Shown in pieces: positions 1-8,711 of a stretch of 15,334 bases of DNA; position 1 is the first letter of the stretch; each line of letters starts with the position of its first letter. Both the position numbers and the translations under genes were made by a program. Source of the DNA: an uncultured Collinsella sp. (GTDB lineage Bacteria > Actinomycetota > Coriobacteriia > Coriobacteriales > Coriobacteriaceae); contig URVZ01000041.1 of assembly GCA_900551365.1 (NCBI GenBank), positions 1-15,334 of the forward strand. Direction: 5' to 3'. The notes under the pieces are model-generated. The model did no database searches and had not been told where the DNA came from. It saw only the letters and a list, made by a program, of their open reading frames with translations.

Positions 1-1795
1 TCATGTCGCGCACGTCGATGCCGTCGAGCGAAATGCTGCCGCCCGTGACGTCGTACAAGCGTGGAATCAGCTGTACGAGCGTGGACTTGCCCGAGCCCGT
101 GGAGCCAATGATGCCGAGCATCTGACCGGCATGCGTGGTGAAGTTCACGCCGCTGATGACGTCGGCACGGGCATCGGGATACTGGAAGCTCACGTCGCGG
201 AAGGTGAGCTCACCGCGCGGCGCGCTGGCCGCGGGCAGTTTGGGCGAGGCAGGGTCGTTGATGCTCGTGGGGCAGGTGATGACCTCATCTACGCGCTCGG
301 CTGCGACCTCGGCACGGGGCAGGATGACCGAAACCATGGTGAGGATCATAAACGCCATGACGATCTGCATAGTGTAGGAGATGAACGCCATCATGTTGCC
401 GACCTGCATCACGCCGTCGGACACGCCCTGCGCGCCAAACCAGACGATAAGCACGGTGATGCAGTTCATGACGAGCATCATGAGCGGCATCATAAAGCTC
501 ATGGCTCGGTTGGTGTAGAGCTGCGTGGTCATCAGGTCGAGCGAAGCCTTGTCAAAACGCTCGAGCTCATGCTCCTCGCGGTTGAACGAGCGGATGGGCA
601 TAAGGCCGTCGAGCAGCTCGCGGGCGGTAAGGTTCACGCGGTCCACAAAGCTCTGCATCTTTTTGAACTTGGGCATGGTGAGGCCCATGAGCACGCCGAC
701 AACGGCCGAAACCGCGATGATGGCCACGGCGATGGTCCACTCCAGGCCGGTGTGGTTGGCCAGGACGCGCATAACGGCGACGATGCCCATGACGGGGGCC
801 ATCAGGCACATGCGGATAAACAGGGTTGCGGCCATCTGGATCTGCTGAATGTCGTTGGTGCAGCGGGTGATGAGCGAGGCCTGGCTAAACTTGCCCACTT
901 CGGCCGGCGAGAAGTGCATAACCTTGTTGAAGGTCTCGCGGCGCAGGTCGCGGGCGATGGAGCAGGCGGTGCGCGAAGCCACGGCACCGGTCAGGATGGT
1001 GGCGACGAGCGAGATTAGGCACAGACCAAACATCGTGGTCGCCATGCGGCCCAGGTAGGCGTTCTGCACGTCGGCGGGGTCGATGCCCTGCGCCTTGTAC
1101 TCGTCTTGCACATAGCTCACGGCGCGTTGGGTCACGATGGAGCCCGACATGGAGCCCATTTTGTCCGCCATATCGTTGGCGCCCTCGACGAGCTTGCCCT
1201 GGTCGATTAGGCCGCCTTCAACGCCTAGACGCAGGCTCTTCATGGTGATCTTGCCACCGTCGGCATCAATCTGTTTTTGCATGTTCTGCGCCGCTGCGGC
1301 CTTCTGCTGCATCTCGGCGAGCTGCTCGGGCGTCATCGCCGCCATCTGCTCGGGGGTGGGCATGGCCTGGGCGGCGTCGCTGTCTTTTTCGCCGGACGTG
1401 CCGGTCATGTCGCCCATGGAGTCGGCGTCAATGCCCTGGTTGAACGAAAGTACGACAGTCTCGGGCAGGCTCATAATGTCGGCAATCTTGCCTCCATCGG
1501 CACGCTCTTCCTCGGTGCCCTTGTACGCTCGAATGCCGTTTTTGCCAGCCTTGCTAAACACGGCCTCCACAGCCTTGGCGTCCTTGGCGCTCATAAAGAG
1601 TTCGAGGTCGTCGAGCGATTCGGCGCGAATGGTGTCGGGCACGGGCGAGGCAATACCGCCTTGCTGCACGCCCACGTCGACGATGTCGCTCATATAGGTA
1701 GGCAGCGCCAGATCGGCGTTGCAGCTGATTACGATGAGTACGATAGCTGCGAGTAGTGCCAGGATATGCTTTTTAAAGAGCTTGAGAATCCTCAC
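1..1795 (-). CDS. ABC exporter half-transporter, permease-ATPase fusion (5' part, runs off window)
   Basis: Translation on the minus strand from a GTG at 1795-1793 gives 598 residues before the window edge. The protein has an N-terminal membrane helix (about residues 10-28), further helices at about 252-275, 325-345, 352-374, 432-455 and 465-492, then the start of a nucleotide-binding domain with Walker A GSTGSGKST at 564-572. The rest of the ATPase lies outside the window. The order fits type IV exporters of the MsbA/LmrA/BmrCD kind, which usually work as dimers and often pair with a second half-transporter gene. An insert of about 200 residues sits between the first two helices and would face outside. 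It is charged and rich in Met, Gln and Ala around 144-174. The GTG start is chosen because it overlaps the stop of the upstream MarR gene (GTGA) and has AAGGAGA at 1808-1802; an ATG at 1802 is in another frame and stops quickly. Substrate unknown, perhaps a drug or toxic compound. Confidence 0.93.
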   Translation of the reverse strand, partial: MRILKLFKKHILALLAAIVLIVISCNADLALPTYMSDIVDVGVQQGGIASPVPDTIRAESLDDLELFMSAKDAKAVEAVFSKAGKNGIRAYKGTEEERADGGKIADIMSLPETVVLSFNQGIDADSMGDMTGTSGEKDSDAAQAMPTPEQMAAMTPEQLAEMQQKAAAAQNMQKQIDADGGKITMKSLRLGVEGGLIDQGKLVEGANDMADKMGSMSGSIVTQRAVSYVQDEYKAQGIDPADVQNAYLGRMATTMFGLCLISLVATILTGAVASRTACSIARDLRRETFNKVMHFSPAEVGKFSQASLITRCTNDIQQIQMAATLFIRMCLMAPVMGIVAVMRVLANHTGLEWTIAVAIIAVSAVVGVLMGLTMPKFKKMQSFVDRVNLTARELLDGLMPIRSFNREEHELERFDKASLDLMTTQLYTNRAMSFMMPLMMLVMNCITVLIVWFGAQGVSDGVMQVGNMMAFISYTMQIVMAFMILTMVSVILPRAEVAAERVDEVITCPTSINDPASPKLPAASAPRGELTFRDVSFQYPDARADVISGVNFTTHAGQMLGIIGSTGSGKSTLVQLIPRLYDVTGGSISLDGIDVRDM

Positions 1796-2241
1796 TCGGC
1801 ATCTCTCCTTTCTTGATTGCGGTCGATAATTTCGTTGGCACGTCTTAGAAGGCGCACCATCTCTTGGGTATCTGTTTCGCCGAGCTGCTCGAGGAAGGCC
1901 GCGGTGCGGTCCTCGAATTCCCGGCGTTTGATTTCGATGACCTGGAATCCCTTGTCGGTCACCGTGACGTGTACGCGACGACGGTCGGTCTTTGAGTGCT
2001 CGCGCTCGACCCAACCCTTGGCCTCGAGGGCGCGCAGGATATTGGCGATACGGGCGCTCGAAACCCAGGCACGATCGGCGAGTTCGCTCGGTGTGAGTGA
2101 GCCGCCGGCGCGCATGAGGGCGCGCATGACGGCCATCTCGCCGCCGAGAGCTTTGTCCGCAAAGCGCGAAATTCGCTGATGCATGCTGCCAAACTCAGTT
2201 AAGAGCTGACGCCCAAGCTCATGGAAATCGGTATCTTCCAT
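1792..2241 (-). CDS. MarR-family winged-helix transcriptional regulator
   Basis: This 149-residue protein has the size and layout of MarR regulators. An N-terminal dimerisation helix is followed by a winged helix-turn-helix at about residues 50-100: LTPSELADRAWVSSARIANI as the recognition region, then a wing with SKTDRRRVHVTVTDKG, a typical MarR signature. A C-terminal helical tail (about 105-149) completes the dimer interface. Its stop codon overlaps the GTG start of the ABC exporter by four bases, so the two are almost certainly one operon with coupled translation. Such pairs usually encode a ligand-responsive repressor of its own exporter. The ligand cannot be read from sequence. The start at 2241 is preceded on the minus strand by an AGGGG-like site. 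An alternative start inside the reading frame would remove part of the dimerisation helix. Confidence 0.93.
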   Translation of the reverse strand: MEDTDFHELGRQLLTEFGSMHQRISRFADKALGGEMAVMRALMRAGGSLTPSELADRAWVSSARIANILRALEAKGWVEREHSKTDRRRVHVTVTDKGFQVIEIKRREFEDRTAAFLEQLGETDTQEMVRLLRRANEIIDRNQERRDAE

Positions 2242-2607
2242 CGAAAACCCCTAACACTAGAAACTATTTCCGGTGAAAGATGATACCCTTGCACGCGCAC
2301 CCTATACGGTAGATTTTTGGGTCATGCCTAGAAAACAATCTTTAGGCGACCTCCGTACACCGTCGGTATCAGCAAAGTTAGGGGTAGATCTCTGGGCATG
2401 TCCCAAAAAAAATACCTGGTTGCTAGGTAATATAAAGAGCGTATAAAGAATTAAAATAATTCAATAATTGTAGCGTTTCAAAGAACTATTATGCACGCGG
2501 TTAGGCGAGGGGTTGTCACCACCATGACGACTGGGACTCATATAATCGCCACGTGCGATGCTCCAACTTCCCGCGAGGAGACACCTTATATAAAGGGGGA
2601 TGGAGTC
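2242..2607. promoter_or_regulatory. Divergent intergenic region with several inverted repeats
   Basis: This 366-base AT-richer gap separates the leftward marR-ABC operon from the rightward dehydrogenase. I see no convincing gene in it. It holds inverted repeats GCCTA/TAGGC (about 2326-2348), TGGG/CCCA (2393-2405) and TACCT/AGGTA (2413-2429), candidates for regulator binding including MarR autoregulation. Rightward promoter candidates are TTGCTA (2420-2425) with TATAAA (2442-2447), spacing 16, and a perfect TATAAT at 2541-2546 about 60 bases before the dehydrogenase start but without a good -35 at standard spacing. Confidence 0.5.
2413..2447 (+). promoter_or_regulatory. Candidate promoter overlapped by an inverted repeat
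   Basis: A -35-like TTGCTA (2420-2425) and a -10-like TATAAA (2442-2447) are spaced by 16 bases. The -35 lies inside the inverted repeat TACCT-N7-AGGTA (2413-2429), where a bound repressor would block RNA polymerase. Read from sequence only; which regulator binds is unknown. Confidence 0.35.
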
Positions 2608-3357
2608 ATGGCATTTGACTTCACGGGCAAGACCGCGATTGTCACGGGCGGCACTCAGGGCATTGGCCTCGAGATCGCCAAGGGCATCGTCGCGGGCGGC
2701 GGACATGTCGCGCTCATCGCAAGGAACGCTGCTAAGGGCGAGGCCGCGGTGGCCGAGCTTGGCGAGGGCAACAAGTTCTATCAGCTCGATGTCGCCGATG
2801 CACCCAAGGCGCGCGAGACTGTCGAGCAGATTTTTACGGACCTGCCGCAAACCAACATCCTGATCAACTGCGCTGGCGTCATCAGCACCAAGAAGTTCGA
2901 CGAGATCGATGACACCGAGTGGCGTCGCACCATCGACATCAACCTCAACGGCACCTTTACCATGATGAACGCCGTGTACCCGCACTTTAAGGCGGCCCAT
3001 GCCGGCACTATCGTCAACGTGAGCTCTGTCGCTGGCAAGATCGGTGGCGGCCTGCTCGGCACCGCGGCCTACGCGAGCTCTAAGGCCGGTGTCAACGGCC
3101 TGACCAAGGCAGTCGCCAAGGAAGGCGGCAAGTTTGGCGTTCGCTGCAACGCCGTGTGCCCGTCGCTCACCCTTACTGATATGACCTCGATTCTCTCTGA
3201 CGAGAACTCTCAGCGCATCATCAACGGTATTCCTCTGGGCCGCGCCGCCCAGGCCAGCGAGCCTGCGCAGATGGTGCTGTTCTTCGCTTCCGACCTCGCC
3301 AGCTTCGTGAACGGCGAGATCGGTGACTGCGACGGTGGCATCGTTCTGGACGGGTAA
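2608..3357 (+). CDS. Short-chain dehydrogenase/reductase, possibly KduD-like or gluconate 5-dehydrogenase-like
   Basis: This 249-residue classical SDR is predicted to be a cytosolic NAD(P)-dependent oxidoreductase. It shows the cofactor-binding TGGTQGIG at residues 13-20, the NCAG motif at 87-90, a catalytic Asn in INLNGT near 114, Ser at 139/140 (NVSS), and YASSK with Tyr155 and Lys159. The C-terminus ends DCDGGIVLDG, typical of the family. The ATG at 2608 is chosen because TGGCATTTGACTTC gives the normal short SDR N-terminus and GGGGGATGGAG lies just upstream; a longer frame opens at 2491 but its first 39 residues look like leader sequence. The next gene is a 2-keto-3-deoxygluconate-type permease, so a role in hexulosonate or sugar-acid interconversion (as for KduD, IdnO) is plausible. 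SDR substrate cannot be fixed from sequence alone. Confidence 0.9.
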   Translation: MAFDFTGKTAIVTGGTQGIGLEIAKGIVAGGGHVALIARNAAKGEAAVAELGEGNKFYQLDVADAPKARETVEQIFTDLPQTNILINCAGVISTKKFDEIDDTEWRRTIDINLNGTFTMMNAVYPHFKAAHAGTIVNVSSVAGKIGGGLLGTAAYASSKAGVNGLTKAVAKEGGKFGVRCNAVCPSLTLTDMTSILSDENSQRIINGIPLGRAAQASEPAQMVLFFASDLASFVNGEIGDCDGGIVLDG

Positions 3358-3376
3358 TACTCCGCGACGATTATTC

Positions 3377-3416
3377 GGCGACGGCTCCTGCGACTCGGGA
3401 CCGTCGCCTTCTTTCT
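3377..3416 (+). terminator. Rho-independent terminator after the SDR gene
   Basis: The stem GGCGACGG (3377-3384) pairs with CCGTCGCC (3401-3408) and the loop can close further with TCC/GGA. It is followed directly by the T-rich TTCTTTCT. It lies 20 bases after the SDR stop and would separate or attenuate transcription into the permease gene. Confidence 0.75.
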
Positions 3417-3425
3417 GATATAGGC

Positions 3426-3448
3426 GCATGCGGCTACGATTCGCATGC
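3426..3448. promoter_or_regulatory. Inverted repeat just upstream of kdgT
   Basis: GCATGCG (3426-3432) and CGCATGC (3442-3448) form a perfect 7-bp inverted repeat with a 9-base spacer. It ends six bases before the ribosome binding site of the permease. It could be an operator or an mRNA hairpin that affects initiation. No function can be assigned from sequence. Confidence 0.35.
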
Positions 3449-3465
3449 ATCCAAAGGAGATATAT

Positions 3466-4485
3466 ATGAGTGAATCGACTGCGGTGGAGGCGCCGGCGGC
3501 AAAGGAGCCGTTCTTTAAGATGTCCTCCATCCCGGGCGCCAATATCTTGGTGCCGCTTCTGTTGGGCTGTCTGCTCAACACGCTATTCCCCGACCTGTTC
3601 AAAACGCTCGGCAGCTTTACGCTTGGCATGACCCAGCAGGGCGCTGGCCCGCTCGTGGGCGCTTTTTTGCTCATCGTCGGTACGACGATTTCGTTTAAGA
3701 GCGCTCCTGCCGCCGCTGCCCGCGGCGCCATCATCATCGCCGTCAAGCAGATCGTGGTCGTTGCCATGTCGCTGCTCGTCCTTTATGTGTTCAACGACAA
3801 CCTGTTTGGCATCTCTGCCATGGTGATGCTGGCGGCTTGCACCGGCGCCAACAACGCTATGTACGCTGGGCTGATGGGTACCATGGGCAACGAGGCTGAG
3901 CGTGGCGCTGTCGCCATCACCACGCTGGTTGTCGGCCCTCCGGTCACGATGATCGTGCTCGGCGCTGCCGGCCAGGCCCCGATCGGCTGGTCGCTCGTGG
4001 GCGCCATTCTGCCGATCGTCGTCGGCATTATTCTGGGTAACCTGTTCCCCAGCTTTAAGAAGATGATGGCACCGGCACTTTCCGCCATCATCGTGCTCGT
4101 CTTCTTTGCCATGGGCTCGACCATGACTTTTGGCCAGCTTATCAACGGCGGTCTTCCCGGCATCCTGCTCGGCGTGATCTGCTCGGTGATCTTTGCAATT
4201 CCCGTCATCGCGGTCGATAAGCTCACGGGTGGTACGGGTGTCGCAGGTGCGGCCATTTCGAGCTGCGCCGGAGCCAATGTGGCCACGCCTGCTGCCATGG
4301 CAAGCGTCAACGGGGCCATGTACGGCGGTGCGGTGCTCGCGACGGCTACGGCACAGGTTGCTGCCTGCGCAATCGTTACGGCTATTTTGACCCCGCTGGT
4401 CACCAGCTGGTGCTACAAGCATTTTGAGGGCCAGGGCAACGGCGATAGCAAGGCAACGGCCGACAAGGCCGCCGCAGCCGCCTAA
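3466..4485 (+). CDS. kdgT: 2-keto-3-deoxygluconate permease family transporter
   Basis: This 339-residue, very hydrophobic protein resembles the KdgT family, which imports 2-keto-3-deoxygluconate with protons; E. coli KdgT is 327 residues. Family-like stretches include IPGANILVPLLLG near the N-terminus (KdgT has IPGGMMLVPLFLG), MTMIVLGAAG, VGAILPIVVG with GNLFP, GLPGILLGV, DKLTGGTGVAG, and SCAGANVATPAAMA near the C-terminus. About ten membrane helices are expected. The start at 3466 follows an excellent AAGGAGA (3454-3460) at five bases; an ATG at 3445 in the same frame would overlap that site and is rejected. It follows the SDR gene on the same strand, with a terminator and an inverted repeat between, so expression may be partly separate. 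Substrate could be another sugar acid. No kdgK, kduI or aldolase gene is visible in the window. Confidence 0.87.
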   Translation: MSESTAVEAPAAKEPFFKMSSIPGANILVPLLLGCLLNTLFPDLFKTLGSFTLGMTQQGAGPLVGAFLLIVGTTISFKSAPAAAARGAIIIAVKQIVVVAMSLLVLYVFNDNLFGISAMVMLAACTGANNAMYAGLMGTMGNEAERGAVAITTLVVGPPVTMIVLGAAGQAPIGWSLVGAILPIVVGIILGNLFPSFKKMMAPALSAIIVLVFFAMGSTMTFGQLINGGLPGILLGVICSVIFAIPVIAVDKLTGGTGVAGAAISSCAGANVATPAAMASVNGAMYGGAVLATATAQVAACAIVTAILTPLVTSWCYKHFEGQGNGDSKATADKAAAAA

Positions 4486-4523
4486 TGCCAAGCGGCAATC
4501 AAAGCTAAAAACTAGCCATGCCA

Positions 4524-4557
4524 CAGGGCGGCCACGGGGGATTCCGTGGCTGCCCTG
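4524..4557. terminator. Strong hairpin after kdgT, likely terminator
   Basis: A 14-bp stem runs from CAGGGCGGCCACGG (4524-4537) to CCGTGGCTGCCCTG (4544-4557), with one G-T pair and a six-base loop. The following run is only CAGTTTCTGT, so the T tract is weak. It sits 38 bases after the kdgT stop and probably insulates the pfl leader from kdgT transcription. Confidence 0.65.
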
Positions 4558-4952
4558 CAGTTTCTGTAGGGTCTCTAGGACACTTTACCCTGCTAAAGCT
4601 GGCATAACAGCTAGAGCGAACGTCGTACAAAGGCAAGGAAAAATACCATACAAATCGGTGAACGGTAGTTGTTTGCACTCGCATTTCCTGCGGGTTTGTA
4701 AAAAACGTCCTTATGATATAAAAAAAGAAACATATAACAGCCCAGATGGAGAGGGTCGCTATGTTATCCTTCTCAAACGGGTGAAATCTTGGGTTTTGGG
4801 TTGCAGTTCCAAGGTGGACAAACGTTTTTCCCTGTACCAACGTGTGGTGAAGAACGGAAGAAGCCGGTAGTGCAAGCCGATAATTCAAGAATTCAATAAG
4901 TAGCGGTGTGAGAGAGCGCCGCATTACACGTAACTAGGAGCGTGGTTACACA
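4558..4952 (+). promoter_or_regulatory. Long leader and promoter region of the split pfl genes
   Basis: About 395 bases lie between the kdgT hairpin and the pfl core start, with no convincing gene. AT-rich promoter-like sequence occurs at 4696-4722 (TTGTAA, then TATGAT and TATAAA), but no -35/-10 pair has ideal spacing. If transcription starts near 4725-4730, the leader is over 200 bases. It includes an 8-codon frame (ATG 4761 to TGA 4784) preceded by GGAGAGG, and an AAACGTTT core (4820-4827) like the LacI-type operators further right. The pfl core ribosome site is AGGAG (4936-4940), a rather distant 12 bases from its ATG. Confidence 0.45.
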
Positions 4953-7004
<2,052 letters not shown>

Positions 7005-7005
7005 C

Positions 7006-7066
7006 TATTGTTAGTGCTATACTAACAATAACGATTACTGATTAGCGCGCCGGTTTCGGCCGGCGC
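7006..7066 (+). promoter_or_regulatory. Two tandem hairpins between the split pfl genes
   Basis: Directly after the core stop codon, TATTGTTAGT (7006-7015) and ACTAACAATA (7021-7030) form a perfect 10-bp AT-rich stem with a five-base loop. A second GC-rich stem follows, GCGCCGG (7047-7053) with CCGGCGC (7060-7066) and loop TTTCGG. No real T tract follows, so full termination is unlikely. They may block exonucleases, cause partial attenuation, or mark a processing site that sets the ratio of core to radical subunit. The first could alternatively be a protein-binding palindrome. Confidence 0.6.
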
Positions 7067-7089
7067 CTATTAATCGAAGGAGACACATT

Positions 7090-7341
7090 ATGAAGGTTTC
7101 TGAAGTTTCCGAGACTCAGGCCGATAACCTGGTCCACATGCTCGACGCTTACGCCGAGAAGGGTGGCCACCACCTGAACATCAACGTTTTCAACCGTGAG
7201 ACGCTGCTCGACGCTCAGGCTCACCCCGAGAAGTACCCGCAGCTGACCATCCGCGTTTCCGGCTATGCCGTGAACTTCCACACGCTCACCAAGGAGCAGC
7301 AGGACGAGGTCATTTCGCGTACCTTCCACGACAAGTTCTAA
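7090..7341 (+). CDS. grcA: Stand-alone glycyl-radical subunit of pyruvate formate-lyase (GrcA-like)
   Basis: This 83-residue protein corresponds to the C-terminal domain of PFL. It carries GGHHLNINVFNRETLLDAQ, HPEKYPQLTIRVSGYAV and LTKEQQDEVISRTF. The radical glycine is Gly58 in RVSGYAV (E. coli PFL Gly734). E. coli GrcA/YfiD, which restores oxygen-cleaved PFL, has about 127 residues with an extra N-terminal part. Here only a short helix-like lead (residues 1-24) precedes the domain, aligning to the normal PFL linker. Because the neighbouring core lacks its own radical domain, this protein looks like an essential second subunit and not just a spare part. PflA would abstract a hydrogen from Gly58. 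A strong AAGGAG (7077-7082) lies seven bases from the ATG, better placed than that of the core gene. Cytosolic. Confidence 0.95.
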   Translation: MKVSEVSETQADNLVHMLDAYAEKGGHHLNINVFNRETLLDAQAHPEKYPQLTIRVSGYAVNFHTLTKEQQDEVISRTFHDKF

Positions 7342-7352
7342 AGGGGTTTAAC

Positions 7353-7491
7353 TCCCGCAGGATCGCCGGGCCGGTTTTGGGTTATTTCCCAAAACGTCCT
7401 CGGACATGCAAAGAGGCTCCGCTGCGCGCGTTGCGCGGCGGAGCCTCTTTGCGTCCTGCGGGATGTTTTGGAAAATAACCCAAAACCGGCC
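7353..7491. repeat. Nested palindrome with interlocking arms, includes a terminator hairpin
   Basis: The outer arms (7369-7395 and 7465-7491) are 27 bases and complementary at 26 positions. Inside them lies a perfect 15-bp stem, GCAAAGAGGCTCCGC (7408-7422) with GCGGAGCCTCTTTGC (7438-7452). A third pair, TCCCGCAGGA (7353-7362) and TCCTGCGGGA (7454-7463), crosses the outer pair and cannot form with it in a simple fold. Each outer arm is also its own hairpin (GTTTTGGG/CCCAAAAC on the left, GTTTTGG/CCAAAAC on the right). It lies 12 bases after the glycyl-radical gene and probably ends pfl transcription in both directions. The elaborate design suggests a repeat-family element or a fold switch. Confidence 0.75.
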
Positions 7492-7644
7492 ATGTGGGGT
7501 CCTTTGGAGTCACCCTTTAGGCGGAACTCTCCTAATTATTTGGATGAGTCGTTTACTTACTTGTACTGTTACCGTCTTCCCGCTCTTGTTGGGGTATGCT
7601 TTGTTCGTATGTAAACGTATGACATGTTGATGGGGGAGGGTGCT
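7492..7644 (+). promoter_or_regulatory. lacI promoter region with autoregulatory operator
   Basis: TGTAAACGTATGACA (7610-7624) matches 13 of 15 bases of the operator at 8759-8773 and ends 20 bases before the lacI start, consistent with autoregulation. Promoter elements are weak: TATGCT (7595-7600), or TTGTTG (7586-7591) with TATGTA (7609-7614) at 17 bases. The ribosome site GGGGGAGGG (7632-7640) is strong. Confidence 0.5.
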
Positions 7645-8655
7645 ATGGCTCGCGAGAGTGCTCGTTCTAAGGATACGGCTAAGCCTGGCATCAAGGAAGT
7701 TGCGGCGGTGGCGGGGGTTTCGCCTACTACGGTATCTCGCGTGCTTAATAATCGCGGCTATATTAGCCAAGAGACCCGCGATAAGGTCCATGCCGCGATG
7801 AAGCGCATCAACTATACGCCCAACGATATCGCCCGTGCCATGCTCAACGGTCGCCTGAATCTTATCGGTATGATCGTCCCCTATGTCAGCAGTCCGTTTC
7901 ATGCCCAAGTGGTTCAAGTCATTGAGCATACCCTGGCCGAAAACGGTTTTAAGATGCTGCTGTGCAATAGCGCCAATCGACCCGAGCTTGAGCGCTCTTA
8001 TATCGACATGCTTCGACGCAATATGGTTGATGGCGTCATCGTCAACTCGCTTAATATCGGTGCCGAGGCGTATGCCGAGATGGGCTTGAGTCTGGTTGGT
8101 ATCGACTGCGACCTTGGCGAAGCCTCTGTTCAGATTGCGAGCGACAGCTATAGCATCGGCGAACTTGCCACGCGTCGCCTGATCGATGACGGATGTTCAC
8201 GCATCCTGTGCCTGCGCAGCAATAGCCGCATGCGCATGCCTGCCAATAAGCGTACCGATGCCTACCTCGATGTTGTTGAGCAGGCCGGTTTGCCCGCGCT
8301 TGTCCGTGAGGTCGAGTTCGTTAAGCCCGACGACGAAAAGAGCGCGGTCGTTGCGAAGATCCTCGATGAGAACCCCGATATTGACGGCATCTTTGCGGGA
8401 GACGACACGATGGCGGCTATCTGTCTTAACGTGATGAAGCAGCGCGGCTTGAGCGCTCCGGGCGATATTAAGGTCGTGGGCGCGGATGGTGCCCGCCGCA
8501 CTATGACGTTTATGCCTGACTTAACAACCGTACGCCAAGATATCGATCGCATCGGAGAGCTCGCGGCGCAATCCATCATTGCTCTTATTAACGGCGAAAA
8601 GCCCGAATCGAATATCAAGCTCCCCGTTGAACTCATTGAGGGTAAAACCGCGTAG
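7645..8655 (+). CDS. LacI-family transcriptional regulator of the sucrose/fructoside locus
   Basis: This 336-residue protein has a LacI helix-turn-helix at about residues 15-35 (IKEVAAVAGVSPTTVSRVLN), followed by NRGYISQETRDKV and INYTPN, and the hinge helix region DIARAMLNGR (61-70). A periplasmic-binding-like sensor domain fills the rest (LIGMIVPYVSSPFHAQVVQ, DGVIVNS, GIFAGDDTMA, TTVRQD), a normal length for the family. ATG 7645 follows GGGGGAGGG by four bases; the in-frame ATG at 7624 would place that ribosome site inside the gene. Palindromes with an AACGTT core lie before this gene, before the next GH32 gene and before the PTS gene, as expected for a local repressor controlling itself and the sucrose genes. 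The effector is probably a sugar or sugar phosphate from sucrose or fructan breakdown. It also resembles ScrR-type regulators, but orthology is unproven. Confidence 0.93.
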   Translation: MARESARSKDTAKPGIKEVAAVAGVSPTTVSRVLNNRGYISQETRDKVHAAMKRINYTPNDIARAMLNGRLNLIGMIVPYVSSPFHAQVVQVIEHTLAENGFKMLLCNSANRPELERSYIDMLRRNMVDGVIVNSLNIGAEAYAEMGLSLVGIDCDLGEASVQIASDSYSIGELATRRLIDDGCSRILCLRSNSRMRMPANKRTDAYLDVVEQAGLPALVREVEFVKPDDEKSAVVAKILDENPDIDGIFAGDDTMAAICLNVMKQRGLSAPGDIKVVGADGARRTMTFMPDLTTVRQDIDRIGELAAQSIIALINGEKPESNIKLPVELIEGKTA

Positions 8656-8711
8656 TTCATCCCGTGCCAAAAGAATTCCTCAAACACCTCTGATGACCGT
8701 TCGCCGGCATA

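Noticed and set aside
131..1756. Plus-strand open frames across the left end
   Set aside because: They are shadows of the minus-strand ABC exporter, whose helices and Walker A motif are clear; the translated frames are low-complexity His/Gly/Ala or Ser/Arg-rich.
2461..4524. Long minus-strand frames opposite the SDR and KdgT genes (329 and 313 residues)
   Set aside because: Both lack recognisable domains and reflect codon bias of the genuine plus-strand genes.
4424..4924. Frames of 148 residues (plus) and 139 residues (minus) across the kdgT-pfl gap
   Set aside because: They run through the terminator hairpin and leader, have no convincing ribosome site, and show no family resemblance. One has a short hydrophobic run, which is likely due to the AT-rich promoter sequence.
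4558..4952. Riboswitch in the pfl leader
   Set aside because: I could not recognise any known riboswitch core there; only a short frame and weak repeats are seen.
7406..7630. 74-residue plus-strand frame in the gap before lacI
   Set aside because: It starts inside the palindrome and spans the terminator and promoter; no ribosome site or family features.
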